64,000 nt of DNA from Leptotrichia sp. OH3620_COT-345 (GCF_003932895.1 NZ_RQYW01000001.1:124001-188000); one strand, 5' to 3'; counted from the first letter of the stretch, positions 7,733 to 16,685 are shown. Made by a program: numbers and translations. The notes: generated by a model not told the origin, from the letters alone.

Positions 7733-10177
7733 TTATTTAAAAGAATCAAGTATATTCGTATCTTTACTATGAAGTATTTTTACTTCATAAGGTTTCACAA
7801 TTATATTTATTTTTTTATCCGCAATTGAGTACTTTTCCTTCTTAAGCAATTGGTTGGTATAAAAACCGAAAAGCTTCGGAACTTGTAAACTCAAGGGATA
7901 AGATTCTCCACTATTATTCATTATTACTATAATTGAATCTTTTTTATTGGAAATCTCATAAGTTATAAAATCAACATTGGGAACTTTAGGAATAATGTCT
8001 TTTCCCTGATAAATTTTCGCTTTCCTCTTTTCTTCATTAAGATATTGTGCCATTTCATTATCTATACGTATTTTTGTCTTAGGGTCATTATAAACTTCTA
8101 AAATTCTGAATTTCCCGTTTTTAAAAAGTTCTCTGTAGTCTTTCCTAATCTTCAGTAAAGTTTTATAATATGCCTCAATATCATTATTTATAGCTACAGG
8201 ATAGGAAATTGTCTTTTCAACTTCATTTATTTGTACATTTTCAGGAAGACTCCTCAATCTGTTCGTATATTTACTTATATCATCAGTTTCATTTTCATAC
8301 GGCATATAATCTTCCCAAAGCATAGGTTTTCTATTTCGTGGAGAATCCGCTCCCCACATACCCTTTTCATCACCGTAATATATAACAGGGGTTGCAGGTA
8401 ACATCATCTGTACAGCTATTATTTTTTTAAATTTACTTATTGCATTTACATCATATAAATCAGGTCTTATATTCAGATATTCTTGATTTGACTGGTTATT
8501 CCTGTCAAATACTCTGTCAGGATTAATTACTCCGCTATATATTCTGTCAGTATCTACTGAATCTACAAAAATCTGTGTTGCATTAAATCTTTCATTTGAA
8601 TATTTATTGTATATTTCATTCAATTTAGTGGCAAATTCCACACTTCCTATTTTGTAGTTTGGATTTATATTTACGGTATATTTTATAAGATCATTTACTA
8701 TATTATAGTCTTCTCCGCTGTCATAAACTCCTGAAGATATATCCTCTCCGAACTTTTTAGTAAATTCACCTGAAATAAGTATGTCTTTCTTATATTTTTT
8801 CAGTGTTTCCGTTATACTGACAAGATAATTTTTATTTTTATCGTCATAATAAACATATCTTATCCCGTCAATACCGTCGTCATCTGAGTAGTTTTTAAAT
8901 GTTTCATCAGGTCCGAGTACCCATTTTTTCAATGAATTTTCTATATAATTTCTTACATCTTTATTGGATAAATTCAACCTCAAGTCATTTTCATCCAAAT
9001 ACCAGTTTTTATAACGTGAATCCATTCTTGCAAAAAACCTTCTTGAAGTAATATCAGGTGCTATTTCCAATATAACTTTGAGTCCTTTTTTATGAGCTTC
9101 CTTTATTAAACTTGCCAGTTCCAGATCCGAATCTGTCCATACCCATGTTTTTGTATCCAACATATTTTCACCAAGAAGATTTTTTCCTGTTTTATTGTTA
9201 TATATGAGTAAATTTAGTTCCTTATCTCCGTTTTTATTGTGTACTTTAGCTTTAACATCAAGCCCCTTCTCTGTTCCTGTCTGTTCAAGATACCCGAAAT
9301 AAGGATCTACATGATTGAAATATATTGTATCATACTTGTGATTTGACAATGAATAAAGAGGCGAAGATAAAATCAGGTACTCCACTCCCAAATCTTTAAG
9401 ATAATCCAATTTTTCCTTTATTCCTTGTAAATCTCCTCCGTAATATCTGGAATAATTTTTTACTTCATTTAAGGCATTTTCTTCCCATACATTTTTTGTT
9501 TCGTAATTCCCGTTCCATTCATTTACGGTAAATTCCGAATTATATGTTCCTGAGCCCCACATTGCAGCAACTAAATCTTTCTTTTGTGTTCCGGAGCGTA
9601 TCTTTCCCGTAGGTGCTTTAAAGTCATCCGTTCCAAATTCATTAAATATAGGATCATTGTCCACGTTTCCGTTTCTAAATGAATCTATATATATTTGATA
9701 TCCGACTGAACCTCTGGACCATTCGGGAATATTAGTCAATTTATCTGATTTTTTATAATGAAATTTCTGTACGGAATTTTCTGAAGTGGAAATATTTTTC
9801 CCATAAAAATATTTTACTTTACCATCTATCAACTTAAAGTAATAATCCGTTTCAATGTTAGGAATTTCAGCAACAAATATTTCTTTTCCTCCATAATTTC
9901 CTATACTTTTCATTGTTTTTCCTTTGCCGCCATATATAACTTGTGCAGAATAAATATCGTTATTTTTAGTTTCAAGTATTATCCGTACTTTCTCTCCTTC
10001 ATCCACTCTGTATTCGGTTTTCTCATCATGATAGAGAGAATCCGTATCTATATAGTTATCATCTCTCTGACTGTATTTTGTAATATTTTCAGTTGACTGA
10101 TTTCCTTCAGAAAATGAAATTATTCTTCCTGTCATTATAAGTAATAGTACTATCTTTTTCATTCTTAACAAATTCAT
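7733..10177 (-). CDS. Exported GH13 (alpha-amylase fold) protein, catalytic centre degenerate
   Basis: The 814 aa protein begins with a signal peptide (from MKKIVLLLI to about residue 23), then a beta-rich N domain of the neopullulanase/cyclomaltodextrinase kind (about 45-140), then a GH13 barrel. Family landmarks are clear: YYGGDLQGI at 245-253, SNHKYDT at 278-284, TPVIYYGDE near 596-604. The four catalytic blocks are altered. Block I DxVxNH reads EIAPDI (371-376). The nucleophile two residues after Arg440 is Val442. The acid/base Glu471 is kept. The HD pair reads V541-D542. Hydrolysis by the normal retaining mechanism therefore looks impossible; sugar binding or another role is more likely. 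Its ATG overlaps the comF-like stop by four bases (ATGA) with a GGGAG ribosome site. Confidence 0.85.
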   Translation of the reverse strand: MNLLRMKKIVLLLIMTGRIISFSEGNQSTENITKYSQRDDNYIDTDSLYHDEKTEYRVDEGEKVRIILETKNNDIYSAQVIYGGKGKTMKSIGNYGGKEIFVAEIPNIETDYYFKLIDGKVKYFYGKNISTSENSVQKFHYKKSDKLTNIPEWSRGSVGYQIYIDSFRNGNVDNDPIFNEFGTDDFKAPTGKIRSGTQKKDLVAAMWGSGTYNSEFTVNEWNGNYETKNVWEENALNEVKNYSRYYGGDLQGIKEKLDYLKDLGVEYLILSSPLYSLSNHKYDTIYFNHVDPYFGYLEQTGTEKGLDVKAKVHNKNGDKELNLLIYNNKTGKNLLGENMLDTKTWVWTDSDLELASLIKEAHKKGLKVILEIAPDITSRRFFARMDSRYKNWYLDENDLRLNLSNKDVRNYIENSLKKWVLGPDETFKNYSDDDGIDGIRYVYYDDKNKNYLVSITETLKKYKKDILISGEFTKKFGEDISSGVYDSGEDYNIVNDLIKYTVNINPNYKIGSVEFATKLNEIYNKYSNERFNATQIFVDSVDTDRIYSGVINPDRVFDRNNQSNQEYLNIRPDLYDVNAISKFKKIIAVQMMLPATPVIYYGDEKGMWGADSPRNRKPMLWEDYMPYENETDDISKYTNRLRSLPENVQINEVEKTISYPVAINNDIEAYYKTLLKIRKDYRELFKNGKFRILEVYNDPKTKIRIDNEMAQYLNEEKRKAKIYQGKDIIPKVPNVDFITYEISNKKDSIIVIMNNSGESYPLSLQVPKLFGFYTNQLLKKEKYSIADKKINIIVKPYEVKILHSKDTNILDSFK

Positions 10178-10899
10178 ATTTCTCCCTTATTTATTTTAAT
10201 TTCTCTTGCAGCTGCAAGGCAAAAAACTGAAATTATCGTTTCTCCAGATGATTTTTTCTCCTTACCGTCTGCTGCTTCTAAAATACTCTTTTTTATTTCT
10301 CTCAATGTGGATCCTGTTGTTATAATATCATCAACTATTAATATTCTTTTATTTTTAAAATCAACATTTTTATTTACAGAAAAGCTTCCTTTTATGTTTT
10401 TTATACGTAATTCTTCATTTAGTAATTTATGCATCTTTTCAGTATTTCTTACACGTTTTAACTGGATATATCGGATATTTAGACATTTCAATATTTCATC
10501 TACCTGATTATATCCACGTTCACTTTTTCTTTTTTTATTTATAGGTACACTTACTATCAGATCTATCCTTTCCCTTTGAAGAATAAATCTGAACTCTTCA
10601 TTTATGAGTCGTGCAATTAATTCCGCCAGTTTCTTTTTTCTTTTATATTTATATGAAAAAATCATTTTTTTAAAATCATCGTTATAATCCCATATGTAAT
10701 ATATATTATTCAACTGTCTTAACTTTTTTAATTGTAAAAGTCTATTTTCTGTTTTTTTTGATACAATTCCGTACTCAGCTAACTCCTCCCCAGAAATTAC
10801 ATCTTTATTTTTAAAGAATAGACTTTTAAAATTGTAAATAATCTTACAGAAATCAAATTTTATATCAGTAGTTTTTAACAGGTTTTTTAACTTTTTCAA
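10174..10899 (-). CDS. comF: ComF-like phosphoribosyltransferase
   Basis: ComF-family proteins are phosphoribosyltransferase-fold proteins needed for DNA uptake in competent bacteria, with exact chemistry uncertain. The C-terminal half has the ComF motif KRKSERGYNQ and the PRPP-binding loop RILIVDDIITTGST. The usual N-terminal zinc finger cysteines are missing. The first possible start is a TTG at 10897-10899 inside the preceding zinc-ribbon gene, which it overlaps by 35 bases, with only a weak ribosome site; the start is therefore uncertain and translation may be coupled. It sits in a run with rnhB, yraN and the zinc-ribbon gene. Confidence 0.82.
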   Translation of the reverse strand: MKKLKNLLKTTDIKFDFCKIIYNFKSLFFKNKDVISGEELAEYGIVSKKTENRLLQLKKLRQLNNIYYIWDYNDDFKKMIFSYKYKRKKKLAELIARLINEEFRFILQRERIDLIVSVPINKKRKSERGYNQVDEILKCLNIRYIQLKRVRNTEKMHKLLNEELRIKNIKGSFSVNKNVDFKNKRILIVDDIITTGSTLREIKKSILEAADGKEKKSSGETIISVFCLAAAREIKINKGEI

Positions 10900-11065
10900 T
10901 TACTTTTGCCGAGTACATTTCAGTATAACCGCAGTTTTGACATATTTTTAAATAAAAAGTATCAAGTGATATTTTTGCTTCTCCAAGCTTTTTTGTAGGT
11001 ATAGCCATTGTTTTTATTTCACAGCTTGTTGAGCCGCATTTCAGACATTTTTCATTATTTTTCAT
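10865..11065 (-). CDS. Small zinc-ribbon protein (DUF2082-like)
   Basis: A 66 aa protein with two CxxC knuckles, CLKC at residues 7-10 and CQNC near 42-45, spaced like the nucleic-acid-binding zinc-ribbon family PF09855. Lysine-rich ends suggest nucleic acid contact. The ATG follows TTGAGGTG. The gene lies between yraN and the comF-like gene and overlaps the latter. The ComF-like protein lacks its own zinc finger, so a working partnership is possible, but the family is usually free-standing. Confidence 0.8.
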   Translation of the reverse strand: MKNNEKCLKCGSTSCEIKTMAIPTKKLGEAKISLDTFYLKICQNCGYTEMYSAKVIEKVKKPVKNY

Positions 11066-11074
11066 TTTTTCACC

Positions 11075-11431
11075 TCAAAACGCATTTTTTATCCAGTTAA
11101 TATTGTTTTCAGATTTATTTCCCGTTATTCCTATAATATCATATCTGATATTGCCGTTCCACTCATTTTCTATGATATAAATCTGAGATGACAACAAAAT
11201 TTTTTCCTGTTTTTTTCTATCGACTGTTTCAACAGCTGTTCCGTAAATACTCTTTTTTCTGTATTTTACTTCTACAAATACAAGAGTTTCAGAAAGTTTT
11301 TCAAAAAAAATTAAATCTACTTCTCCATATCTCGTATAATAATTACTTGTAATAAATGAAAGATTTTTCTCTTCCAAAAACTTTTTTGCAATTTCCTCAT
11401 ATTCAAACCCTGTTTCCCTTTTATTTTTCAT
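11075..11431 (-). CDS. yraN: YraN family (UPF0102) endonuclease-like protein
   Basis: A 118 aa protein of the YraN family, which has a Holliday-junction-resolvase-like PD-(D/E)xK nuclease fold. The core motif is visible: GEVDLIF followed by VFVEVKYRK, giving the D...ExK metal site, with an N-terminal GFEYEEIAKKFLEEK helix. YraN is commonly encoded right after rnhB, as here (19 bases apart). Its cellular role is not firmly known; DNA processing is likely. Confidence 0.93.
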   Translation of the reverse strand: MKNKRETGFEYEEIAKKFLEEKNLSFITSNYYTRYGEVDLIFFEKLSETLVFVEVKYRKKSIYGTAVETVDRKKQEKILLSSQIYIIENEWNGNIRYDIIGITGNKSENNINWIKNAF

Positions 11432-11450
11432 TGAAAAGTTTTACCTCCCT

Positions 11451-12089
11451 TTAATTGTTCTCTTTTTTATTTTCTTTATTTTTATTCTTATTTCCCAGTA
11501 TTTTTTCTAAAAAAGACTTTCTATGGTAACTACATGGTCCCTTTTCAAGGAGTATTTCCCTATGAAATTTCGTTCCATATCCTTTATGCCTTTCAAAACC
11601 ATATTCAGGAAACTGCTCCGACATTTCATCAAGTAGTCTGTCCCTCGTAACTTTGGCAATAATAGATGCCGCTGCAATAGAAAGAGATTTTGAATCTCCT
11701 TTTATGACAGCTTCCTGTTTCTCATTATATCCTCGTATTTTATGATTTCCATCAACAAGAACAATATCAAAATCCGATTTTTCCTTTAAATCTGTTATTG
11801 CTCTTTTCATTGCGGAAAAAGTCGCATTTAATATGTTAATTCTATCTATTTCATTTTCATCGGCCATTCCCGTTCCTACAATACATTTTTTATTTATAAG
11901 TTCAAATAAATGCTCCCGCTTTTTCGCAGTCAGTTTTTTAGAATCATTTATTTCCTCAAGTTCTTTAAAATATTGAGTTATAATAACTGCCGCAGCTACA
12001 ACAGGACCTGCCAGAGGACCGCGACCTGCTTCATCCACTCCTGCTATTATCTGATTATAGCTTTCGTCAAATTTTACCATCTCATTCAT
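11451..12089 (-). CDS. rnhB: Ribonuclease HII
   Basis: RNase HII removes ribonucleotides and RNA from DNA-RNA hybrids. The N-terminal motif GVDEAGRGPLAGPV carries the first Asp-Glu metal ligands, a DSKKL motif follows, and VDGNH holds another Asp. The protein is 212 aa from the ATG at 12087-12089, chosen because GGAGGAATAAT precedes it; upstream in-frame codons lack a ribosome site. The C terminus is a low-complexity Lys/Asn/Glu tail. It follows rluD by one base, so the two are probably cotranscribed. Confidence 0.95.
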   Translation of the reverse strand: MNEMVKFDESYNQIIAGVDEAGRGPLAGPVVAAAVIITQYFKELEEINDSKKLTAKKREHLFELINKKCIVGTGMADENEIDRINILNATFSAMKRAITDLKEKSDFDIVLVDGNHKIRGYNEKQEAVIKGDSKSLSIAAASIIAKVTRDRLLDEMSEQFPEYGFERHKGYGTKFHREILLEKGPCSYHRKSFLEKILGNKNKNKENKKENN

Positions 12090-12090
12090 A

Positions 12091-13035
12091 TTATTCCTCC
12101 ACACATCGTATATTAAATTCAAGTTTTGAACTTTTTAGTGCATTTTTAAAATCATTAGGTATTTCGGATATAAATTTTAAAGGTTCTCTTGTAACCGGAT
12201 GCAAAAATTCAAGCTTATATGCATGTAACATTTGCCTTTTTTCACTATCTTTTCTGCCATATACTCTGTCACCTAATATGGGATGCCCTAAATATTTCAT
12301 ATGAACTCTTATTTGATGAGTTCTCCCTGTTTCAATATAAACTTTAACCAATGTAAAAAGATTGTTCTGAGAAATTACATTATAGTTCGTAATTGCAGTT
12401 TTCCCTTTATTATCGTCCCGTATAACTGTCATTTTTTTCCTATCATTCGGATCGCGTCCTATTTGCGTTATTATTTTTCCATTTTTTTTATTCAGTTTTC
12501 CTTTTAAAATTGCCAGATAAGTTTTTTTTATTTCTTTTTCCTGAAACATTTTTGTAAGATTTATATGAGCTTTATCATTTTTGGCTATTACTATAAGACC
12601 ACTCGTATCCTTATCAAGCCTATGAACTATTCCGGGTCTTATTTCCCCGTTAATACCCGATAGATCCTTTATATGATATAAAATTGCATTTACAAGAGTA
12701 CCTGAATAATGTCCCTGTGCAGGATGTACTACCAAACCTGCGTTTTTATTTATAATAGCGATATCCGTATCTTCATATATTATATTTATACTTATATTTT
12801 CAGGTTTTATTTCCACTTCCTTAATTTTAGGTATTATAAATTCTATTTTATCATTTTCTTCTATTTTATAAGAAGGTTTTGTATCTTTTCCATTCACTTT
12901 TACATTTCCGTCTTTGATTAACTGCTGTATACGACTTCTTGTTAAAGCGGTTTTTCCCGACAAAAAGATATCTATTCTCTCATTTATATTATCTGAAAAA
13001 ACAGTTATTATTTTTATTTTTTCTTCATTTCTCAT
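12091..13035 (-). CDS. rluD: Large-subunit rRNA pseudouridine synthase, RluD type
   Basis: Isomerises uridines in 23S rRNA. An S4 RNA-binding domain near the N terminus (ERIDIFL...SRIQQLIKDGNVKVNG) is followed by the synthase domain with the catalytic motif HRLDKDTSG and the later GRTHQIRVH motif. I start at the ATG of MRNEEKI because an AGGA ribosome site stands five bases before it; an upstream in-frame ATG at 13074 would add 13 residues and overlap the HD-domain gene. RluD acts on ribosome assembly; the exact target uridines cannot be told from sequence. Confidence 0.9.
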   Translation of the reverse strand: MRNEEKIKIITVFSDNINERIDIFLSGKTALTRSRIQQLIKDGNVKVNGKDTKPSYKIEENDKIEFIIPKIKEVEIKPENISINIIYEDTDIAIINKNAGLVVHPAQGHYSGTLVNAILYHIKDLSGINGEIRPGIVHRLDKDTSGLIVIAKNDKAHINLTKMFQEKEIKKTYLAILKGKLNKKNGKIITQIGRDPNDRKKMTVIRDDNKGKTAITNYNVISQNNLFTLVKVYIETGRTHQIRVHMKYLGHPILGDRVYGRKDSEKRQMLHAYKLEFLHPVTREPLKFISEIPNDFKNALKSSKLEFNIRCVEE

Positions 13036-13057
13036 AGGCTTCCTCATTGTTTTATTT

Positions 13058-13474
13058 TCAGCTTTCATCATCACATTTTTGAAAAATCGACATTTTATCC
13101 GAATAATTTTTATTATGATGATTTTTAATTAAAATACTTAATTCTTTGTCAATATTCTTTATTTTTTTATATCCGTTTAAAGTATGATTTTTCAGTATAG
13201 TTTTCAATCCGAATTTATGAAATATTCTTGTTACTAACGATACTTTTCCTTTACCGCAGTCATGAAGAAGAGCTAACCTTAAATATAACTTGTCATTTTT
13301 CAATTCAGTATTTTTTAATTTTTTATATACTTCCAATGAATGTGACTGATCATATTTACTCATATTTTCAAAAATTTTCTGTTCTTTTCCGGATAAATAT
13401 TGCATAGCTTCATCAAGTAATCTTTTATCAATTTCAGGAAAAAAATATTCCATACCTTTTTTTATTATATACAT
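13058..13474 (-). CDS. Small HD-domain phosphohydrolase
   Basis: A 138 aa single-domain HD protein, a metal-dependent phosphohydrolase fold. Metal ligand motifs are YDQSHSLEVY (first His), LALLHDCGKGK (the HD pair) and KNHTLNGY / KNHHNKNY histidines. Substrate unknown. It precedes rluD with a 22-base gap to the chosen rluD start. The start at 13474 has no strong ribosome site; an alternative ATG seven codons in is also poorly placed. Confidence 0.8.
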   Translation of the reverse strand: MYIIKKGMEYFFPEIDKRLLDEAMQYLSGKEQKIFENMSKYDQSHSLEVYKKLKNTELKNDKLYLRLALLHDCGKGKVSLVTRIFHKFGLKTILKNHTLNGYKKIKNIDKELSILIKNHHNKNYSDKMSIFQKCDDES

Positions 13475-13666
13475 TTATTTTCAACTGGGTTTCTCAAATA
13501 ATATTTTATTTCCATATTTTTCATAATTTCCTGTTGCTCTAACTCCAACGCCTGAAACATTTTTTAATAAAATATTGTTTTTTTATTTGAGATATTCGCC
13601 TGCTCCTTTTTTTCTATTTATTATACTCTATCATTCTTAGATTTGTATAATATTTCAATTTTTATA

Positions 13667-14593
13667 TTAATCTTTTCCTTTTACAACAATATTTCCAAAT
13701 ATTTTTTTCAGCTTTTTTATATTTTTTCCTTTTTTTCCGATCAGTTCACTTTTATTTTTTTCCTTTACATAAAAAATATAAAAATAACTGTTTTTTTCAA
13801 TATTTTCAATTATATTTAAAATTCTTTCTTCTTTAATACCTATACTGTAATTTTTTAAATCTTCTTCTGTTTCAAATATTTTCCTATCAACATTATTAAA
13901 TATAAGTTTTTTTAATTTTACCGACAAATCCGCTTTTTTAAAAATGAGATATTTACCCTGAAGAGGTCTCATACTTCCGTTTAATATAAAATTACTCATT
14001 ATACGTACTTGTTGATGAAGGAAACCGTTACCTTCAAAATATAATTTCCCACTTTCAAACTTCACATAAATTTCTCTTATATGATTTTTAAGTTGCTTTC
14101 CTTTCTTTGAAGTAAACTTTATATAGTTTCGTTTTCCTGACAGTTCTTCACAATTTTTCTTTATTTTTTCCTCATTATTTTTTATCAAATGTTCAGGATA
14201 TTCATAAATATAATAACGCTTTTCTATCATTTGAGGAAATTCAAGAAAAGGTAAAGTTTTGGATATTCTTTTTATTTTAAGACCGTCACATTCATTAATA
14301 ATGTCTTCATACATTATATGTTGCTTTGAATTTACATAAAGTATATTTTCTTCGGCATTTACCTCTTTATCTGTTCTGCCTGCCTGTTGAATTCCTTTAA
14401 AAATTTTTATATTATTTTTTTCAAGCAATTTTCTGAATTCCGATTTTACACTTTTTTTTCCTGAATTTTCATCAAAAGAATCAAATTTTTCACCGTTATA
14501 TTCAATGAAGAACATATATCCGAAATATTCAGTATTTTCAAACTCTCTTATCAGTCTATTAATTTTTTCTGTTTTTATCATCTTTTGCGTCAT
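13667..14593 (-). CDS. TruA-like pseudouridine synthase with C-terminal KH motif
   Basis: A 308 aa divergent TruA relative. The catalytic motif is AGRTDKEVNA with Asp75 (canonical GRTDxGVHA), a conserved KRYYIYEY Tyr block is near 125, and FLHQQVRIM at 191-199 matches the TruA motif FLYRQVR. After the synthase domain (to about 265) comes a short beta-alpha-alpha-beta segment with a GxxG loop, ELIGKKGKNIKKLKK (283-297), which reads as a minimal KH RNA-binding motif. This add-on is not part of standard TruA. The gene overlaps the asparaginase gene by four bases (ATGA), so the two are probably translated in sequence. Target RNA unknown. Confidence 0.75.
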   Translation of the reverse strand: MTQKMIKTEKINRLIREFENTEYFGYMFFIEYNGEKFDSFDENSGKKSVKSEFRKLLEKNNIKIFKGIQQAGRTDKEVNAEENILYVNSKQHIMYEDIINECDGLKIKRISKTLPFLEFPQMIEKRYYIYEYPEHLIKNNEEKIKKNCEELSGKRNYIKFTSKKGKQLKNHIREIYVKFESGKLYFEGNGFLHQQVRIMSNFILNGSMRPLQGKYLIFKKADLSVKLKKLIFNNVDRKIFETEEDLKNYSIGIKEERILNIIENIEKNSYFYIFYVKEKNKSELIGKKGKNIKKLKKIFGNIVVKGKD

Positions 14594-15639
14594 TTTGTAA
14601 GTTCACCTGCAATATTTTCTCCAAGTTTCTCTTTTATTTTCTCTTTATCTGTATATTTGCCGAGTAAATACATAAATTTTGTAATCGCGGCTTCAGGAGT
14701 CATATCATATCCATTTACAGCTCCAATTTTTGTTATCGCTTCATTTGCTTCGTATAGTCCCGGTTCTACACTTCCTATTGTGCATTGAGTTATATTCAAA
14801 ATAATTACTCCTGAATCTGCTATATATTTCAGAGTATTAAGAAATTCCTTGTTCTGAGGAGTATTTCCGCTACCGTATGTCCTTAAAACAAGTCCTTTTA
14901 TTTCATTATTTTTATAAAATATTCTTTTCAATATTTCAGGATTAAAACTTGGAAATAAATCAATCATAAGTATATCGGGATTAATTTCATAATCTACATA
15001 AAATTCCTCTGAAGATTTAAGCATGAGTCTTTCTTCATATATATTTATTTTAGAGCCTGCCTGTCCCAAAGGAAGATAATTTGGTGAAGAAAATCCGAAA
15101 TAATTTGATGAATCCAGTTTTCTTGATCTATTTCCTCTGAAAAGATGATCTCTAAAAAATATACATACTTCAGGAACTACAGGAAGTTTTTCTCCATTAT
15201 ACTGAAAATTTTCCTGCTTTTCAATTATCTCAATGGAAGTAAGTAAATTCTGAAGCCCGTCACTCCTCATTTCCTGAATAGGTCGCTGCGCGCCTGTAAG
15301 TATGACAGTTTTATTAAGATTTTTGAGCATAAATGAAAGAGCGCTGGCAGTATATGACATCGTATCAGTCCCGTGCAGTATTACAAACCCTTTATATTTA
15401 TTATAATTTTTCTCAATTATATCTGCAATTTCTATCCACAATTCATAACTCATATCCGAAGAATCAATAATTTGACTAGTCTGTGCATAGTCTACATTAA
15501 GCTTTTTCAGAAACTGATAATTCTGTATAGCTTCATCCCATGATTTTGACGGCTTCAAACCGCCTTTTCCTTCACTACCGTCTGAATGAATCATACTTAT
15601 AGTTCCTCCGGTATTTATAATTAAAATTTTTTCTTTCAT
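14590..15639 (-). CDS. ansA: L-asparaginase, type I-like
   Basis: Hydrolyses asparagine to aspartate and ammonia. The N-terminal NTGGTIS motif supplies the catalytic Thr and LHGTDTMSYTAS carries the second Thr-Asp pair. The 349 aa length fits the cytoplasmic type I family; no signal peptide is seen. I start at the ATG with a CGGAG ribosome site; an upstream TTG at 15666 would add nine residues. Immediately downstream and overlapping is the TruA-like gene. Together with serine dehydratase and glutamine synthetase in this window it points to amino-acid-based metabolism. Confidence 0.92.
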   Translation of the reverse strand: MKEKILIINTGGTISMIHSDGSEGKGGLKPSKSWDEAIQNYQFLKKLNVDYAQTSQIIDSSDMSYELWIEIADIIEKNYNKYKGFVILHGTDTMSYTASALSFMLKNLNKTVILTGAQRPIQEMRSDGLQNLLTSIEIIEKQENFQYNGEKLPVVPEVCIFFRDHLFRGNRSRKLDSSNYFGFSSPNYLPLGQAGSKINIYEERLMLKSSEEFYVDYEINPDILMIDLFPSFNPEILKRIFYKNNEIKGLVLRTYGSGNTPQNKEFLNTLKYIADSGVIILNITQCTIGSVEPGLYEANEAITKIGAVNGYDMTPEAAITKFMYLLGKYTDKEKIKEKLGENIAGELTK

Positions 15640-15762
15640 TATTTTCTCCGATTTAATATTTTTCAACTAATTATACCTTTAATTGAATACTTTGTCCATA
15701 TAAAAAAACCTTTTATACAATAATACAATATCATTATATAAAACGGTCCTCTTTAAAATTTT

Positions 15763-16425
15763 TTATTTGATTTTTTCTATAAATTTATTCACATCGCCAA
15801 CTTTTATAGTTTCAGGAATATTTTTTTCACCTTTTCCTTTACCAAATCCCCACTCACAATAAATCACATCTGTTCCTGCATTATATGCAGTTTTTATATC
15901 CACTTCCATATCTCCTACAAATAATACTTTTTCTTTAGATATACCCAGTTCTTCTGAAATTCTGTCTATTCCATAAGGATGAGGTTTTCTCGGATATTTG
16001 CCGTCATCCGCCCCTATTATATCAACAAAGTTCCATCTTGAAAGTCTGCTTTCTACTGTTTTTAAAGCCAGCTCCTGATCTTTATTAGTAACAATCCCTT
16101 TTTTTATATGGTTTTTTTCAAGAAAATCCATTAATTTGTCAATTTCAGGATAAAGAGAAACATTGTAATCAAAATATTTTTTATAGTATTTTCTTACAAC
16201 TTCCTTCACTTTTTCCTTATTAATTTCCTTTTCATTATAATTTTCAACATCAAATACTTTATCTACAATTCCGGTCACTCCATGTCCTATAAGATTATTA
16301 AAGTATTCTATTGAATAAGTTTTCATTCCTAATTCTTCAAATGCTGAATTCCCCGATTTTGCAATAGCTTCAAGAGTATTTACAAGTGTTCCGTCCAAAT
16401 CAAATAATACTAAATCATACTTCAT
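15763..16425 (-). CDS. HAD-family phosphatase, phosphoglycolate phosphatase-like
   Basis: A 220 aa haloacid dehalogenase hydrolase with the Asp nucleophile motif LFDLDGTLVNT at residues 7-17, a helical cap domain, the Thr motif KGIVTNKD, and the motif FVGDMEVDIKTA that holds the last acidic ligands. Closest in layout to Gph/PpaX-type phosphatases; substrate cannot be told. Preceded by AAAGGAAAG and about 40 bases after the DUF896 gene, so probably in one transcript with it. Confidence 0.85.
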   Translation of the reverse strand: MKYDLVLFDLDGTLVNTLEAIAKSGNSAFEELGMKTYSIEYFNNLIGHGVTGIVDKVFDVENYNEKEINKEKVKEVVRKYYKKYFDYNVSLYPEIDKLMDFLEKNHIKKGIVTNKDQELALKTVESRLSRWNFVDIIGADDGKYPRKPHPYGIDRISEELGISKEKVLFVGDMEVDIKTAYNAGTDVIYCEWGFGKGKGEKNIPETIKVGDVNKFIEKIK

Positions 16426-16463
16426 GTGCTTTCCTTTCTTTAATGTAAAAATTATATTTAAAA

Positions 16464-16685
16464 TTATGCTTCAGTAGGGATTTTATTTCCTTTTTCATCT
16501 ATAGGATTTCCCGCTTCATCCACTCTTACGACTTTTATACTCTCCAAATGCCCTCTTATACTTGCTTTAAATTTTTTCAGATATTCTTTCCTGTACTTTT
16601 CTCTTTCTTTTGCTTCTTCTTCTGTCAATTCCCTTTCTCTTGCTATTTTTGAAAACTCATTTATTTTTTTTATTATATCTTCCAT
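16464..16685 (-). CDS. DUF896 family small protein
   Basis: A 73 aa helical protein of the YnzC/DUF896 family: N-terminal helical hairpin with INEFSKIARERELTEEEAKE, then the conserved LKKFKASIRGHLESI segment and a Val-Val-Asp tail. Function unknown; in Bacillus a relative is linked to the SOS-era cell-division genes. I chose the internal ATG (16683-16685) because it matches where family members start and has GGAG about nine bases upstream; a start at 16700 adds five residues. Confidence 0.88.
   Translation of the reverse strand: MEDIIKKINEFSKIARERELTEEEAKEREKYRKEYLKKFKASIRGHLESIKVVRVDEAGNPIDEKGNKIPTEA

Noticed and set aside
10865-11065. Zinc-ribbon gene as the split-off N terminus of ComF
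   Set aside because: Its cysteine spacing and sequence fit the free-standing DUF2082 zinc ribbon better than the ComF finger; kept only as a weak linkage observation.
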